From the NCBI GenBank assembly GCA_020435865.1, contig JAGQYZ010000011.1:1-10792 (forward strand): a stretch of 10,792 nt of DNA. Reading direction: 5' to 3'. The stretch is from Aequorivita sp. (GTDB lineage: Bacteria > Bacteroidota > Bacteroidia > Flavobacteriales > Flavobacteriaceae). Positions 1 through 7,229 of this stretch are shown one piece after another. Position numbers and translations under genes: made by a program. The notes beneath the pieces are model-generated. The model was not told where the DNA came from, searched no databases, and saw only the letters and a list, made by a program, of their open reading frames with translations. Position 1 is the first letter of the stretch, and each line of letters starts with the position of its first letter.

Positions 1-1564
1 AGGGCGATTCGGCATAATCTAAAGGTGGCGGGAAAGCACTAATTAGATTTAAGGGCGCGCCCCACAATCCAGGAATCATATAAACGGTAAATGCTAATAC
101 CAGTAGCCCAAGGCTAAGTCGGCCAACGGAAATATGTGTTAATGGCGAATCGTGTGGCAACTGTATTTTTCCGAAGAGATAGAGCGCCAGAGCCCCAAAA
201 ATGGCAATCCAAATAGCGAGAAAAACCTCGCGTTCAAGCCAGTGCAACTGAAGCACAAGATCTGCATTTGAAAGAAATTTAAATGCCAAGGCCAATTCCA
301 AAAAGCCCAATACTACTTTTACAGTGTTTAACCAACCTCCAGATTTTGGGAGTGAATTCATCCATCCTGGAAATGCTGCAAATAATGCAAAAGGCAGTGC
401 TATGGCCAAAGAAAATCCTAGCATTCCAACAATAGGTCCAACTTGACTTCCACCAGCAGCTGCTTGAACCAATAGCGTTCCAACAATAGGCCCAGTGCAC
501 GAAAACGAAACAATAGCCAAAGCCAGCGCCATAAAAAAGATACCTATTAAACCACCTCTGTCAGCTTGAGAGTCTACTTTGTTTGCCCATGAATTGGGAA
601 GCATAATTTCGAAAGCACCTAAAAAGGAAAATGCAAATACAATTAACAACACAAAGAAGATAAGATTAAACCAAACATTGGTCGATAGGGCATTTAGTGC
701 TTGAGGTCCAAATATTAAACTTACTAGAATGCCTAGAAATACATAAATAATAATTATTGAAACACCATAAATAATAGCGTTTCTGATACCGGCTGCCCTT
801 GTTTTGCTTTGTTTGGTGAAAAAACTTACGGTCATAGGTATCATTGGGAATACGCAAGGCGTAAGCAATGCCGCAAATCCTGAAAGAAAGGCTAAGAAAA
901 AAATGGTCCAAAGCCCTTTTTTCTCTTGGTCTTTGTTTTCTTCAACGACAGAAAGTGATTTTTCTGAGGAAGCTTGGACGGTATCTTTAACAACTTCGGT
1001 CTTTACACTATCCACTAACATGGTTTCTTCAATAATTTCCGAAGTGACTTCAGGTGTTTCTGTATTTTCAGTTTTTTCTGGAATTACGGCCGTTTCTGTT
1101 TGTTTTTTTGGGGCGGGAAGTTCAAAAACCAAATCTACATAGCTTGGTGGTAAACAGCGCGTATCGTCACAGACCATAAATTCTACTTCACCCTTAACGG
1201 TGGTGCCTTTGTCTCCTGTTAATTTTACACGTTGGCTAAAAGTTGCTGTGTTTTCAAAAAAGGTAATTACCATATCGAAAACTGGATCATGAACAGTATG
1301 GCCTTTGCTTTCCTTCGCCTTCCCAACTAATTTATAGGCACTATTTTCTTCAAAAGTAAGGTTCGTTGGTAAAGGCCCATTGTCTGGAACTACCTGTGAA
1401 TAAAGGTGCCATTTATCTTCAATTGTGGCTTTGGAAATTAAATCGTATTCAGTTTCGGATATTTTTTTAACGCTTGTGGACCATTTTACTGGTTCAAGAA
1501 TTTGTGATTGAACGGAAGTAAATGAAACAGTGGCGAGGAGGAGAAAAAGATATAATTTTTTCAT
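1..1564 (-). CDS. dsbD: Thiol:disulfide interchange protein DsbD (3' end outside window)
   Basis: DsbD carries electrons from cytoplasmic thioredoxin across the inner membrane to periplasmic thiol proteins such as disulfide isomerase and cytochrome c maturation factors. The reading frame is open from ATG 1564 to the window edge (521 codons). Residues 1-20 are a signal peptide. Residues about 22-150 are the DsbD N-terminal domain with the redox pair C132 and C137 in VCDDTRCLPP. Residues about 150-215 are an acidic, Glu/Thr/Val-rich linker. From 217 a polytopic membrane domain follows, with C237 (LLTPCVFPMIP) and C356 (SFSCTGPIVG), the two membrane cysteines of the family. The C-terminal thioredoxin domain expected in full-length DsbD would lie beyond position 1, so whether it is present cannot be judged. 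The gene is divergent from the lipoprotein gene. Family assignment is secure. Confidence 0.93.
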   Translation of the reverse strand, partial: MKKLYLFLLLATVSFTSVQSQILEPVKWSTSVKKISETEYDLISKATIEDKWHLYSQVVPDNGPLPTNLTFEENSAYKLVGKAKESKGHTVHDPVFDMVITFFENTATFSQRVKLTGDKGTTVKGEVEFMVCDDTRCLPPSYVDLVFELPAPKKQTETAVIPEKTENTETPEVTSEIIEETMLVDSVKTEVVKDTVQASSEKSLSVVEENKDQEKKGLWTIFFLAFLSGFAALLTPCVFPMIPMTVSFFTKQSKTRAAGIRNAIIYGVSIIIIYVFLGILVSLIFGPQALNALSTNVWFNLIFFVLLIVFAFSFLGAFEIMLPNSWANKVDSQADRGGLIGIFFMALALAIVSFSCTGPIVGTLLVQAAAGGSQVGPIVGMLGFSLAIALPFALFAAFPGWMNSLPKSGGWLNTVKVVLGFLELALAFKFLSNADLVLQLHWLEREVFLAIWIAIFGALALYLFGKIQLPHDSPLTHISVGRLSLGLLVLAFTVYMIPGLWGAPLNLISAFPPPLDYAESP

Positions 1565-1600
1565 TAGTAAACAATATTATATAGAATATTTAAAAGACAT

Positions 1601-1630
1601 CAAATTTGAGGGAAAAAATGCAGTATTCAA
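1601..1630 (-). promoter_or_regulatory. Candidate dsbD promoter (Bacteroidota type)
   Basis: On the minus strand TTG (1630-1628) is followed after 19 bp by CAAATTTG (1608-1601), one mismatch from the TAnnTTTG -7 consensus. It lies 36 bp before the dsbD ATG. The region is very AT-rich, so a chance match is possible. Confidence 0.3.
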
Positions 1631-1823
1631 AATTATGAAGCTGTTTTGGGAAAAAACCTAAAAAAATAAATACAAATATAGTGAACTCTGAAACTATGTT
1701 GCTGAAATAGAATAGAAGACAGGCATTTTCAAAATATAACTATTGTTGTATTGTTTCAAAAAAAAGAAAGATTGAACGCTGCTTATTTGGCAATGAAAAA
1801 ATAATAAAAACTTTTGGATGGCG

Positions 1824-1850
1824 TTAGTTCGTTTAATGGTCTTATATTCG
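1824..1850 (+). promoter_or_regulatory. Candidate promoter of the lipoprotein gene
   Basis: TATATTCG (1843-1850) matches TAnnTTTG with one mismatch and sits 26 bp before the ATG at 1877. The -33 element is poor: TTA at 1824-1826 with a 16-bp spacer is the best candidate. The bases after the -7 box (CCAA) are the same as those after the lspA -7 box. Confidence 0.35.
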
Positions 1851-1876
1851 CCAAAAATTTGAAAAAACTTTTAAAT

Positions 1877-2413
1877 ATGAAATTGACAAAATTAATTTTT
1901 CTATTCGTCCTTACTCTTGCGGCAGTTAGCTGTAGCAAAGACGATAATAATGACCCTGAGCCTTACAATCTTACTAACGCTAACTTGGCAGGCACCTATA
2001 AAATTTCTGCAGTTTCTGGAAATAGCACTTCAACAACAAATGTATCTGGCACAACTGTTACTATTGCAACTACTACAGTAGTAGGAGATACGTTTCAAGT
2101 AAGTATTATATTTAATGAAAATGGCACATATACTGCAACAGGACAGTACAGAATTGTAACAACAATTACTCCAACAGGTCAAGATCCTATTGTTTCCGAA
2201 GAGATTTTGGTAGTTGATAGTTCTGGCAGTTATTCAGTAAATTCTTCAAACCAGACAATTACATTTAACAGTAATGATGATTCATTTGTAGAAGGTCTTT
2301 TTGATGTTACTTTATTTAACAATACTACCTTTAATTTAATGCAAGAAGATGTAACTACAGATGGTGGTATTACCACAACTAGTGAAGCTAATATAAATCT
2401 TACAAGAGTGTAA
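1877..2413 (+). CDS. Lipocalin-like surface lipoprotein
   Basis: The product is a 178-residue lipoprotein. Residues 1-18 form a signal peptide (basic start, hydrophobic core, then AAVS) ending at C19. C19 is followed by SKDDNND, a Ser-Lys-Asp-Asp start resembling the lipoprotein export signal that sends Bacteroidota lipoproteins to the outer face of the outer membrane. The mature part opens with NLAGTYKISAV, like small lipocalin-type beta-barrel domains of Bacteroidota (W/Y after a G in the first strand), and is strikingly rich in Thr, Ser, Val and Asn with almost no Lys or Arg after residue 45, as in a secreted beta protein. I chose ATG 1877, not the upstream TTG 1814, because of the signal peptide and the promoter at 1824-1850. 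The ligand is unknown. It is a single-gene unit with its own terminator. The lipoprotein call is firm; the lipocalin label is moderate. Confidence 0.8.
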   Translation: MKLTKLIFLFVLTLAAVSCSKDDNNDPEPYNLTNANLAGTYKISAVSGNSTSTTNVSGTTVTIATTTVVGDTFQVSIIFNENGTYTATGQYRIVTTITPTGQDPIVSEEILVVDSSGSYSVNSSNQTITFNSNDDSFVEGLFDVTLFNNTTFNLMQEDVTTDGGITTTSEANINLTRV

Positions 2414-2437
2414 TTAAGCTTTTTATAAAGTATTAAG

Positions 2438-2470
2438 AGGTCACATCGAAAGAGTGACCTTTTTATTTTA
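2438..2470 (+). terminator. Intrinsic terminator of the lipoprotein gene
   Basis: AGGTCAC (2438-2444) pairs with GTGACCT (2454-2460). Inside, with one bulged A, TC and GA close a GAAA tetraloop. The 3' arm continues into a T-rich run from 2460 to about 2469. It begins 24 bp after the stop codon and insulates ileS from upstream transcription. Confidence 0.9.
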
Positions 2471-2641
2471 TACATTTTAAGTTTTATTATAGCAACATAG
2501 TATTGCGTCTTTTTTTTTGAGAGTAGCATTTTTATTGCGTAACATTTAAGCTTAGGAACTAAATTTCAAGAAGCTATTTTCTTTATTTAATTCTTAAAAA
2601 ACTCATACAGAAGAGTAATGGTCTTTTTCTCCAAAAAACCT

Positions 2642-2649
2642 TACTTTTG
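2642..2649 (+). promoter_or_regulatory. Promoter -7 element of ileS
   Basis: TACTTTTG is an exact match to the Bacteroidota -7 consensus TAnnTTTG and lies 25 bp before ATG 2675. No perfect TTG is found 17-23 bp upstream; ATG at 2618-2620 (21-bp spacer) differs by one base. Transcription from here would begin downstream of the alternative ATG at 2618, which supports 2675 as the real start. Confidence 0.55.
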
Positions 2650-2674
2650 CACACTTTATTGCAATACCCATTTT

Positions 2675-5600
2675 ATGAGCACAAAATTTAAAGAATATAA
2701 AGGGCTGGACCTCCCTAAACTGGCGGAAGGCATACTCGATTTCTGGAAAGAAGAAAATATTTTTGGGCAGAGTATTTCCATTCGTGAGGGTGCAGTGCCG
2801 TTTGTATTTTTTGAGGGACCTCCATCTGCCAATGGGCTTCCAGGTATTCACCACGTTATGGCACGTGCCATAAAAGATATTTTCTGCCGTTACAAAACCC
2901 AAAAAGGGTTTAAAGTTGAAAGAAAAGCTGGCTGGGACACCCACGGTTTGCCTATTGAATTGGGCGTTGAAAAAGAACTTGGGATAACCAAAGAAGACAT
3001 TGGCAAAAAGATTTCGGTGGAAGACTACAACGCAGCTTGTAAAAAAGCAGTAATGCGCTACACCGACGTGTGGAACAAAGTAACCGAAAGTTATGGCTAT
3101 TGGGTAGATATGAGCGATCCGTATGTTACCTACGAGCCAAAATATATGGAAACCGTTTGGTGGTTACTAAAAGAAATATATAACAAAAATCTACTTTATA
3201 AAGGTTACACAATTCAACCATATTCCCCAAAAGCGGGAACAGGATTGAGTTCACACGAATTAAACCAACCTGGAACCTATCAGGATATAACAGACACAAC
3301 CGTTGTTGCCCAATTTAAGGCAATGGCCGAAACCTTGCCCGATTTCCTTGCAGAAGAATCAAACAACATCTGGTTCCTCGCTTGGACTACAACACCTTGG
3401 ACTTTGCCAAGTAATACTGCATTAACAGTAGGCTCAAAGATTGACTATGTTTTGGTGAAAACGTTCAACCAATACACTTTTCAACCCATAAATGTGGTCC
3501 TGGCTAAAAACTTGGTTGCGAGTCAATTTGCGAATAAATTCGAAGAAAAACCCAATGAGGAATCATTAGAATCCTTTACTCAGGGCGATAAAATGATTCC
3601 ATATTTTGTTTCGAAGGAATTCAAAGGTGCAGATTTAATAGGAATTCGTTACGAGCAGTTATTAGATTATGCAAAACCCCATGACAATCCCGAAAATGCT
3701 TTTAGAATAATCGCTGGAGATTTTGTTACTACGGAAGACGGAACAGGAATTGTACACACAGCACCAACCTTTGGCGCCGATGACGCTAAGGTTGCGAAGG
3801 AGGCTATTCCGGAAGTGCCGCCAATGCTCGTGAAGGACGAAAATGGAAATCTTGTTCCACTCGTAGATTTGCAAGGGAAGTTCCGCCCAGAAATGAAGGA
3901 GCTTGCAGGGAAGTACGTGAAGAATGAATATTACGAAGACTCCGAAGTTCCGGAAAAATCAGTTGACGTTGAAATTGCAATAAAACTGAAGACTGAAAAC
4001 AAAGCCTTCAAAGTTGAAAAATACGTTCACAGTTATCCAAATTGCTGGCGTACGGACAAACCGATTTTATATTATCCGCTGGATTCGTGGTTCATAAAAG
4101 TGACCGATTTCCGTGATAGAATGTTCGAGTTGAACAAAGAAATAAACTGGAAACCAAAAGCAACAGGTGAAGGCCGTTTTGGAAACTGGCTTGCAAATGC
4201 CAACGATTGGAATCTTTCACGTTCGCGTTATTGGGGAATTCCGTTGCCAATATGGAGAACGGAGGACAGAAAAGAAGAAATAATCATCGGTTCGGTAGAA
4301 GAATTAAAAGCTGAAATGCAAAAAGCAGTTTCCGTTGGATTAATGAAAAAAGATATTTTTGAAGATTTCAAAATTGGAGATCTTTCCGAAGAAAACTATG
4401 CGAAAGTTGATCTTCATAAAAATATTGTTGATGAAATAACGCTCGTTTCCCCAAGCGGAAAACCCATGAAGCGCGAAGCAGATTTGATTGACGTATGGTT
4501 TGACAGTGGAAGTATGCCGTATGCACAATGGCATTATCCTTTCGAAAATAAGGAAAAGGTTGAAAATACCTGGAGAAAGGCAGATTTTATTGCGGAAGGC
4601 GTGGACCAAACCCGTGGATGGTTTTACACACTTCACGCAATCGCAACTATGATTTTTGACGATGTTGCTTATAAAAACGTAGTTTCAAACGGACTTGTTT
4701 TGGACAAAAATGGTCAGAAAATGAGCAAGCGTCTAGGCAATGCTGTAGATCCTTTTGAAACTTTGGATGTTTTTGGTCCTGATGCCACACGTTGGTATAT
4801 GATCAGTAACGCAAACCCCTGGGACAATTTGAAATTTGACCAAGATGGAATTTCAGAAGTGCGCAATAAATTCTTTGGAACACTTTATAATACTTATAGT
4901 TTCTTTAGTCTCTACGCTAACCTCGATAATTTTGAATATCTTGAAGAAGACCTTCCGATGGAAAAACGCCCCGAAATTGACCGTTGGATACTTTCAGAAT
5001 TGCATACACTTATCCAAAAAGTAGATGATTATTATGCAGATTATGAACCAACGAAGGCTACGCGAGCCATTTCAGAATTTGTTCAGGAAAATTTAAGTAA
5101 CTGGTTTGTACGCTTAAGCCGAAGAAGATTCTGGAAAGGAAGCTATAATGACGATAAAATTTCGGCATACCAAACACTTTACACTTGTTTGGAAACTGTG
5201 GCAAAATTGGGTGCTCCCGTAGCTCCGTTCTTTATGGACAGACTTTACTTAGACTTAACGCAGGGAACTTCGAAAGATAAAAAAGCATCTGTACATTTGA
5301 CCGATTTTCCAAAAGCGGATTCCTTGTTTATTGATAAAAAGCTGGAACACAAAATGCAGAAAGCGCAGACAATATCGTCATTAGTGCTTTCGTTGAGACA
5401 GAGAGAGAAGATAAAAGTGCGCCAACCGCTTCAAAAAATAATGATTCCAGTTTTAGAGGCTTCTGAAAGAGAAGAAATATTAGCCGTTTCAGATTTGATT
5501 AAAAGCGAAGTGAATGTAAAAGAAATTGAATTGATTGACGAAGGTTCTGGAATGTTAGTAAAACAGATAAAACCCGATTTTAAGACCCTCGGACCGCGTT

Positions 5601-6076
5601 TCGGAAAAAACATGAAAGCAGTGGCAGCGGCTATTTCGAGCTTTGGTCAGAAACAAATTGCAACTCTTGAAAAAGATGGTGAAATAACTGTTTCTATTAA
5701 TGAAAAAAATACTACTTTGGCGCTCGATGATGTAATCATAAGTTCGCAGGATATTGAGGGCTGGTTGGTTGCAAATGCAGATGGAGTTACTGTGGCGCTT
5801 GATGTTACGATAACACCTGATTTAAAAAATGAAGGAATTGCCCGAGAACTGGTAAACAGAATCCAAAACCTGCGCAAGGATAGCGGTTTTGAAGTAACAG
5901 ACCGTATTGAGGTAACACTTCAGGAAAACGAAAAACTTAAGGCTGCGGTTAACCAAAACCTAAAGTATATAAAAGAAGAAACATTAACCGAGGTTTTGCA
6001 ATTTCAACCACAAATTAGTAACGGAACAGAAATTGCATTTGACGATATTGAAACACGTATAAGTATTAAAAAATAG
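2675..6076 (+). CDS. ileS: Isoleucyl-tRNA synthetase (cytosolic, long type)
   Basis: This class Ia synthetase charges tRNA-Ile with isoleucine in the cytoplasm. From ATG 2675 it has 1133 residues, the length of the longer, eukaryote-like IleS form common in Bacteroidota. Landmarks in order: a HIGH-type motif in the form PSANGLPGIHHV (GIHH at 57-60), GWDTHGLPIE (from 86), the editing domain at about 200-400 with WTTTPWTLPSN (237) and DGTGIVHTAPTFGADD (from 355), WFDSGS (608-613), DQTRGWFYT, and KMSKR at 682-686 followed by LGNAVDP. The anticodon-binding helical domain and a C-terminal extension follow; no C-terminal zinc-binding cysteine cluster is apparent. The start at 2675 gives MSTKFKEYKG, the usual N-terminus; the in-frame ATG at 2618 lies upstream of the expected transcription start. 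It is followed after 5 bp by the DksA-like gene, probably in one transcript. Confidence 0.97.
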   Translation: MSTKFKEYKGLDLPKLAEGILDFWKEENIFGQSISIREGAVPFVFFEGPPSANGLPGIHHVMARAIKDIFCRYKTQKGFKVERKAGWDTHGLPIELGVEKELGITKEDIGKKISVEDYNAACKKAVMRYTDVWNKVTESYGYWVDMSDPYVTYEPKYMETVWWLLKEIYNKNLLYKGYTIQPYSPKAGTGLSSHELNQPGTYQDITDTTVVAQFKAMAETLPDFLAEESNNIWFLAWTTTPWTLPSNTALTVGSKIDYVLVKTFNQYTFQPINVVLAKNLVASQFANKFEEKPNEESLESFTQGDKMIPYFVSKEFKGADLIGIRYEQLLDYAKPHDNPENAFRIIAGDFVTTEDGTGIVHTAPTFGADDAKVAKEAIPEVPPMLVKDENGNLVPLVDLQGKFRPEMKELAGKYVKNEYYEDSEVPEKSVDVEIAIKLKTENKAFKVEKYVHSYPNCWRTDKPILYYPLDSWFIKVTDFRDRMFELNKEINWKPKATGEGRFGNWLANANDWNLSRSRYWGIPLPIWRTEDRKEEIIIGSVEELKAEMQKAVSVGLMKKDIFEDFKIGDLSEENYAKVDLHKNIVDEITLVSPSGKPMKREADLIDVWFDSGSMPYAQWHYPFENKEKVENTWRKADFIAEGVDQTRGWFYTLHAIATMIFDDVAYKNVVSNGLVLDKNGQKMSKRLGNAVDPFETLDVFGPDATRWYMISNANPWDNLKFDQDGISEVRNKFFGTLYNTYSFFSLYANLDNFEYLEEDLPMEKRPEIDRWILSELHTLIQKVDDYYADYEPTKATRAISEFVQENLSNWFVRLSRRRFWKGSYNDDKISAYQTLYTCLETVAKLGAPVAPFFMDRLYLDLTQGTSKDKKASVHLTDFPKADSLFIDKKLEHKMQKAQTISSLVLSLRQREKIKVRQPLQKIMIPVLEASEREEILAVSDLIKSEVNVKEIELIDEGSGMLVKQIKPDFKTLGPRFGKNMKAVAAAISSFGQKQIATLEKDGEITVSINEKNTTLALDDVIISSQDIEGWLVANADGVTVALDVTITPDLKNEGIARELVNRIQNLRKDSGFEVTDRIEVTLQENEKLKAAVNQNLKYIKEETLTEVLQFQPQISNGTEIAFDDIETRISIKK

Positions 6077-6081
6077 TAATT

Positions 6082-6465
6082 ATGACAGAGACAGAAAAAA
6101 CCAGATATTCAGATGCCGAACTGGAAGAATTCAGAATACTTTTGAATGATAAGATAAAGAAAGCTATGGAACAGTTGGAGTTAATCCAAAGTTCCTATAA
6201 AAACGATAGTAACAACGGAACAGACGATACTTCGCCTACATTCAAAGCTTTTGATGAAGGCAGTGAAGTGATGAGTAAGGAAGCGAATTCGCAACTTGCT
6301 ATACGTCAGGAAAAATTTATTCGCGACCTTAAAAACGCTTTGGTTCGTATTGAAAACAAAACGTACGGCGTATGCCGAGTTACAGGTAAACTGATTAACA
6401 AAGAGCGTTTAAAACTTGTGCCACATGCAACGTTAAGCATCGAGGCAAAAAATATGCAGAAATAG
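6082..6465 (+). CDS. DksA/TraR-family RNA polymerase-binding factor, CTSA type
   Basis: The 127-residue protein has the DksA/TraR layout: a coiled-coil helix pair (about 11-41 and 60-92) with a tip between, then the C-terminal zinc-finger fold (YGVCRVTGKLINKERL, then PHATLSIEAK). DksA-family proteins bind the secondary channel of RNA polymerase and alter initiation, often together with ppGpp. Here the four zinc ligands are C98, T101, S119 and A122, so three of the four cysteines are missing and zinc is probably not bound. The tip (TDDTSPTFKAFDEG) does not show the DxxDxA pattern of E. coli DksA, so its effect on polymerase may differ. The gene starts 5 bp after ileS and is closed by the terminator at 6509-6536, so it is probably co-transcribed with ileS. 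Family membership is secure; function in this lineage is inferred. Confidence 0.88.
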   Translation: MTETEKTRYSDAELEEFRILLNDKIKKAMEQLELIQSSYKNDSNNGTDDTSPTFKAFDEGSEVMSKEANSQLAIRQEKFIRDLKNALVRIENKTYGVCRVTGKLINKERLKLVPHATLSIEAKNMQK

Positions 6466-6508
6466 GTCCCGTAAACCCTCTTGAAGGAAGTGGAATTTTA
6501 AATTATAT

Positions 6509-6536
6509 GCCTCGAAATTTTTTCGAGGCTTTTTTT
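6509..6536 (+). terminator. Intrinsic terminator of the ileS-dksA unit
   Basis: GCCTCGAAA (6509-6517) and TTTCGAGGC (6521-6529) form a perfect 9-bp stem with a TTT loop, followed by seven T residues (6530-6536). The last T is directly in front of the ATG of the next gene. Confidence 0.92.
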
Positions 6537-7166
6537 ATGGTAAAAAATTTATTTATAGTTTTCTTTTTATTTTTTGGAATTGTTTTTTGCAGTGCACAAA
6601 AAGTGATTCAAAAGAAAATCGCTTCGGAAGGAATAAAAACACTTTCCATTGTAGATGATGCTATTTATAAAATCACCATTCAATCTTCCGAAGAATCGAC
6701 CATCAAAATTTTGGCACACATTTCTGGCGAACATTCTGAAAGTGTGATTATGGAAGAGAAAATCGTTGATGGAACCCTTTCCTTGAAAACTGGGTTTGCC
6801 CCATTTTTCACTTTGGAAAATGACAAACTTGCAGCGCATAAAGTAATGGCTATTGAAGTGAATATAACACTTCCGAAGAAAATGGCCGTTATAATTAAAT
6901 CGAAACTGGCCTCAGTATATACCAATGGAATTTTTGAAAATCTCGACATTTCCTTGGAAAACGGAAATTGCATTTTAATTGACTTTTTGGGGAATGCCCA
7001 CCTTAAAACATTAGCTGGAAATATAACCGTCCACGCCCAAAAAAATGTTTCAGGGAAAGCAATTTCGAAGCATGAAACTGTTGTAAATAAGCTTTCAAGC
7101 CAAGGAAAATTTATTGTTGAGGCGGAAAGCATCAATGGCGTTATTTCGTTGCTGCAAACCGAATAA
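6537..7166 (+). CDS. Exported beta-repeat protein of unknown function (DUF4097-like)
   Basis: I cannot name this 209-residue protein. Residues 1-21 form a signal peptide (VKN, hydrophobic core, then CSAQ); C18 follows Phe, not the small residue expected of a lipobox, so ordinary cleavage near SAQ is more likely than lipidation. The mature protein lacks obvious membrane segments. Its C-terminal half (about 120-209) has short strand-turn repeats such as SLENGNCILIDFLGN, LKTLAGNITV and AESINGVISL, the look of the DUF4097 (putative adhesin) beta-solenoid family. This suggests a periplasmic or cell-surface protein. ATG 6537 is preferred; an ATG at 6507 would make the terminator stem coding and put ten residues before the signal peptide. 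No promoter is evident between dksA and this gene, so it may depend on read-through. Its 3' end carries part of the lspA promoter. Confidence 0.7.
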   Translation: MVKNLFIVFFLFFGIVFCSAQKVIQKKIASEGIKTLSIVDDAIYKITIQSSEESTIKILAHISGEHSESVIMEEKIVDGTLSLKTGFAPFFTLENDKLAAHKVMAIEVNITLPKKMAVIIKSKLASVYTNGIFENLDISLENGNCILIDFLGNAHLKTLAGNITVHAQKNVSGKAISKHETVVNKLSSQGKFIVEAESINGVISLLQTE

Positions 7167-7180
7167 TATTGCTATTTTTG
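7149..7180 (+). promoter_or_regulatory. lspA promoter
   Basis: TTG (7149-7151), a 21-bp spacer and TATTTTTG (7173-7180) fit the Bacteroidota consensus exactly. The -33 element lies inside the last codons of the upstream gene and its stop codon (7164-7166) falls in the spacer. The predicted leader is about 43 nt. Confidence 0.6.
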
Positions 7181-7201
7181 CCAACGCTCACCGAAGCTTT
7201 A

Positions 7202-7219
7202 GTGAAGGAGAGCCTTCGC
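7202..7219 (+). promoter_or_regulatory. Hairpin in the lspA leader
   Basis: GTGAAGG and CCTTCGC (7202-7208, 7213-7219) form a 7-bp stem with one G-T pair and an AGAG loop. It ends 10 bp before the lspA ATG and its 3' base adjoins AGGA (7220-7223), the best Shine-Dalgarno-like site. CGAAG at 7192-7196 could instead pair with CTTCG at 7214-7218. A role in translation is a guess. Confidence 0.35.
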
Positions 7220-7229
7220 AGGAAAAATT

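Larger units (their letters stand above)
1565..1876. other. Divergent intergenic spacer, 312 bp
   Basis: This AT-rich spacer separates dsbD (minus) from the lipoprotein gene (plus). Apart from the two candidate promoters at its ends I see no plausible gene, RNA fold, long inverted repeat or tandem repeat in it. A TTG at 1814 could extend the lipoprotein frame but would put 21 residues in front of a good signal peptide, so I treat that part as non-coding. Confidence 0.6.

Noticed and set aside
804..1142. 112-codon plus-strand frame inside dsbD
   Set aside because: It is antisense to the low-complexity linker of dsbD; its Ser/Val/Phe-rich product mirrors the Glu/Thr/Val linker.
2230..2529. 99-codon minus-strand frame over the lipoprotein 3' end
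   Set aside because: It would run through the strong terminator and half of the lipoprotein gene; no family features.
2500..2540. TATTGCGT repeated twice in the spacer before ileS
   Set aside because: Two 8-bp copies in AT-rich DNA with no symmetry or set spacing to the promoter are not convincing.
2618..2674. Upstream ATG extending IleS by 19 residues
   Set aside because: The -7 promoter element at 2642-2649 lies inside the extension and the usual IleS N-terminus begins at 2675.
2842..2857. HIGH motif of IleS reads GIHH and looked like a damaged active site
   Set aside because: I recall the same PSANGLPGIHH form in other Flavobacteriaceae IleS proteins, and KMSKR and all other motifs are intact, so it is a lineage variant.
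6680..7135. 151-codon open frame on the minus strand opposite the exported protein gene
   Set aside because: It lies wholly antisense to a gene with a signal peptide, has no promoter or recognisable domain, and its composition is what a reverse-complemented gene gives.
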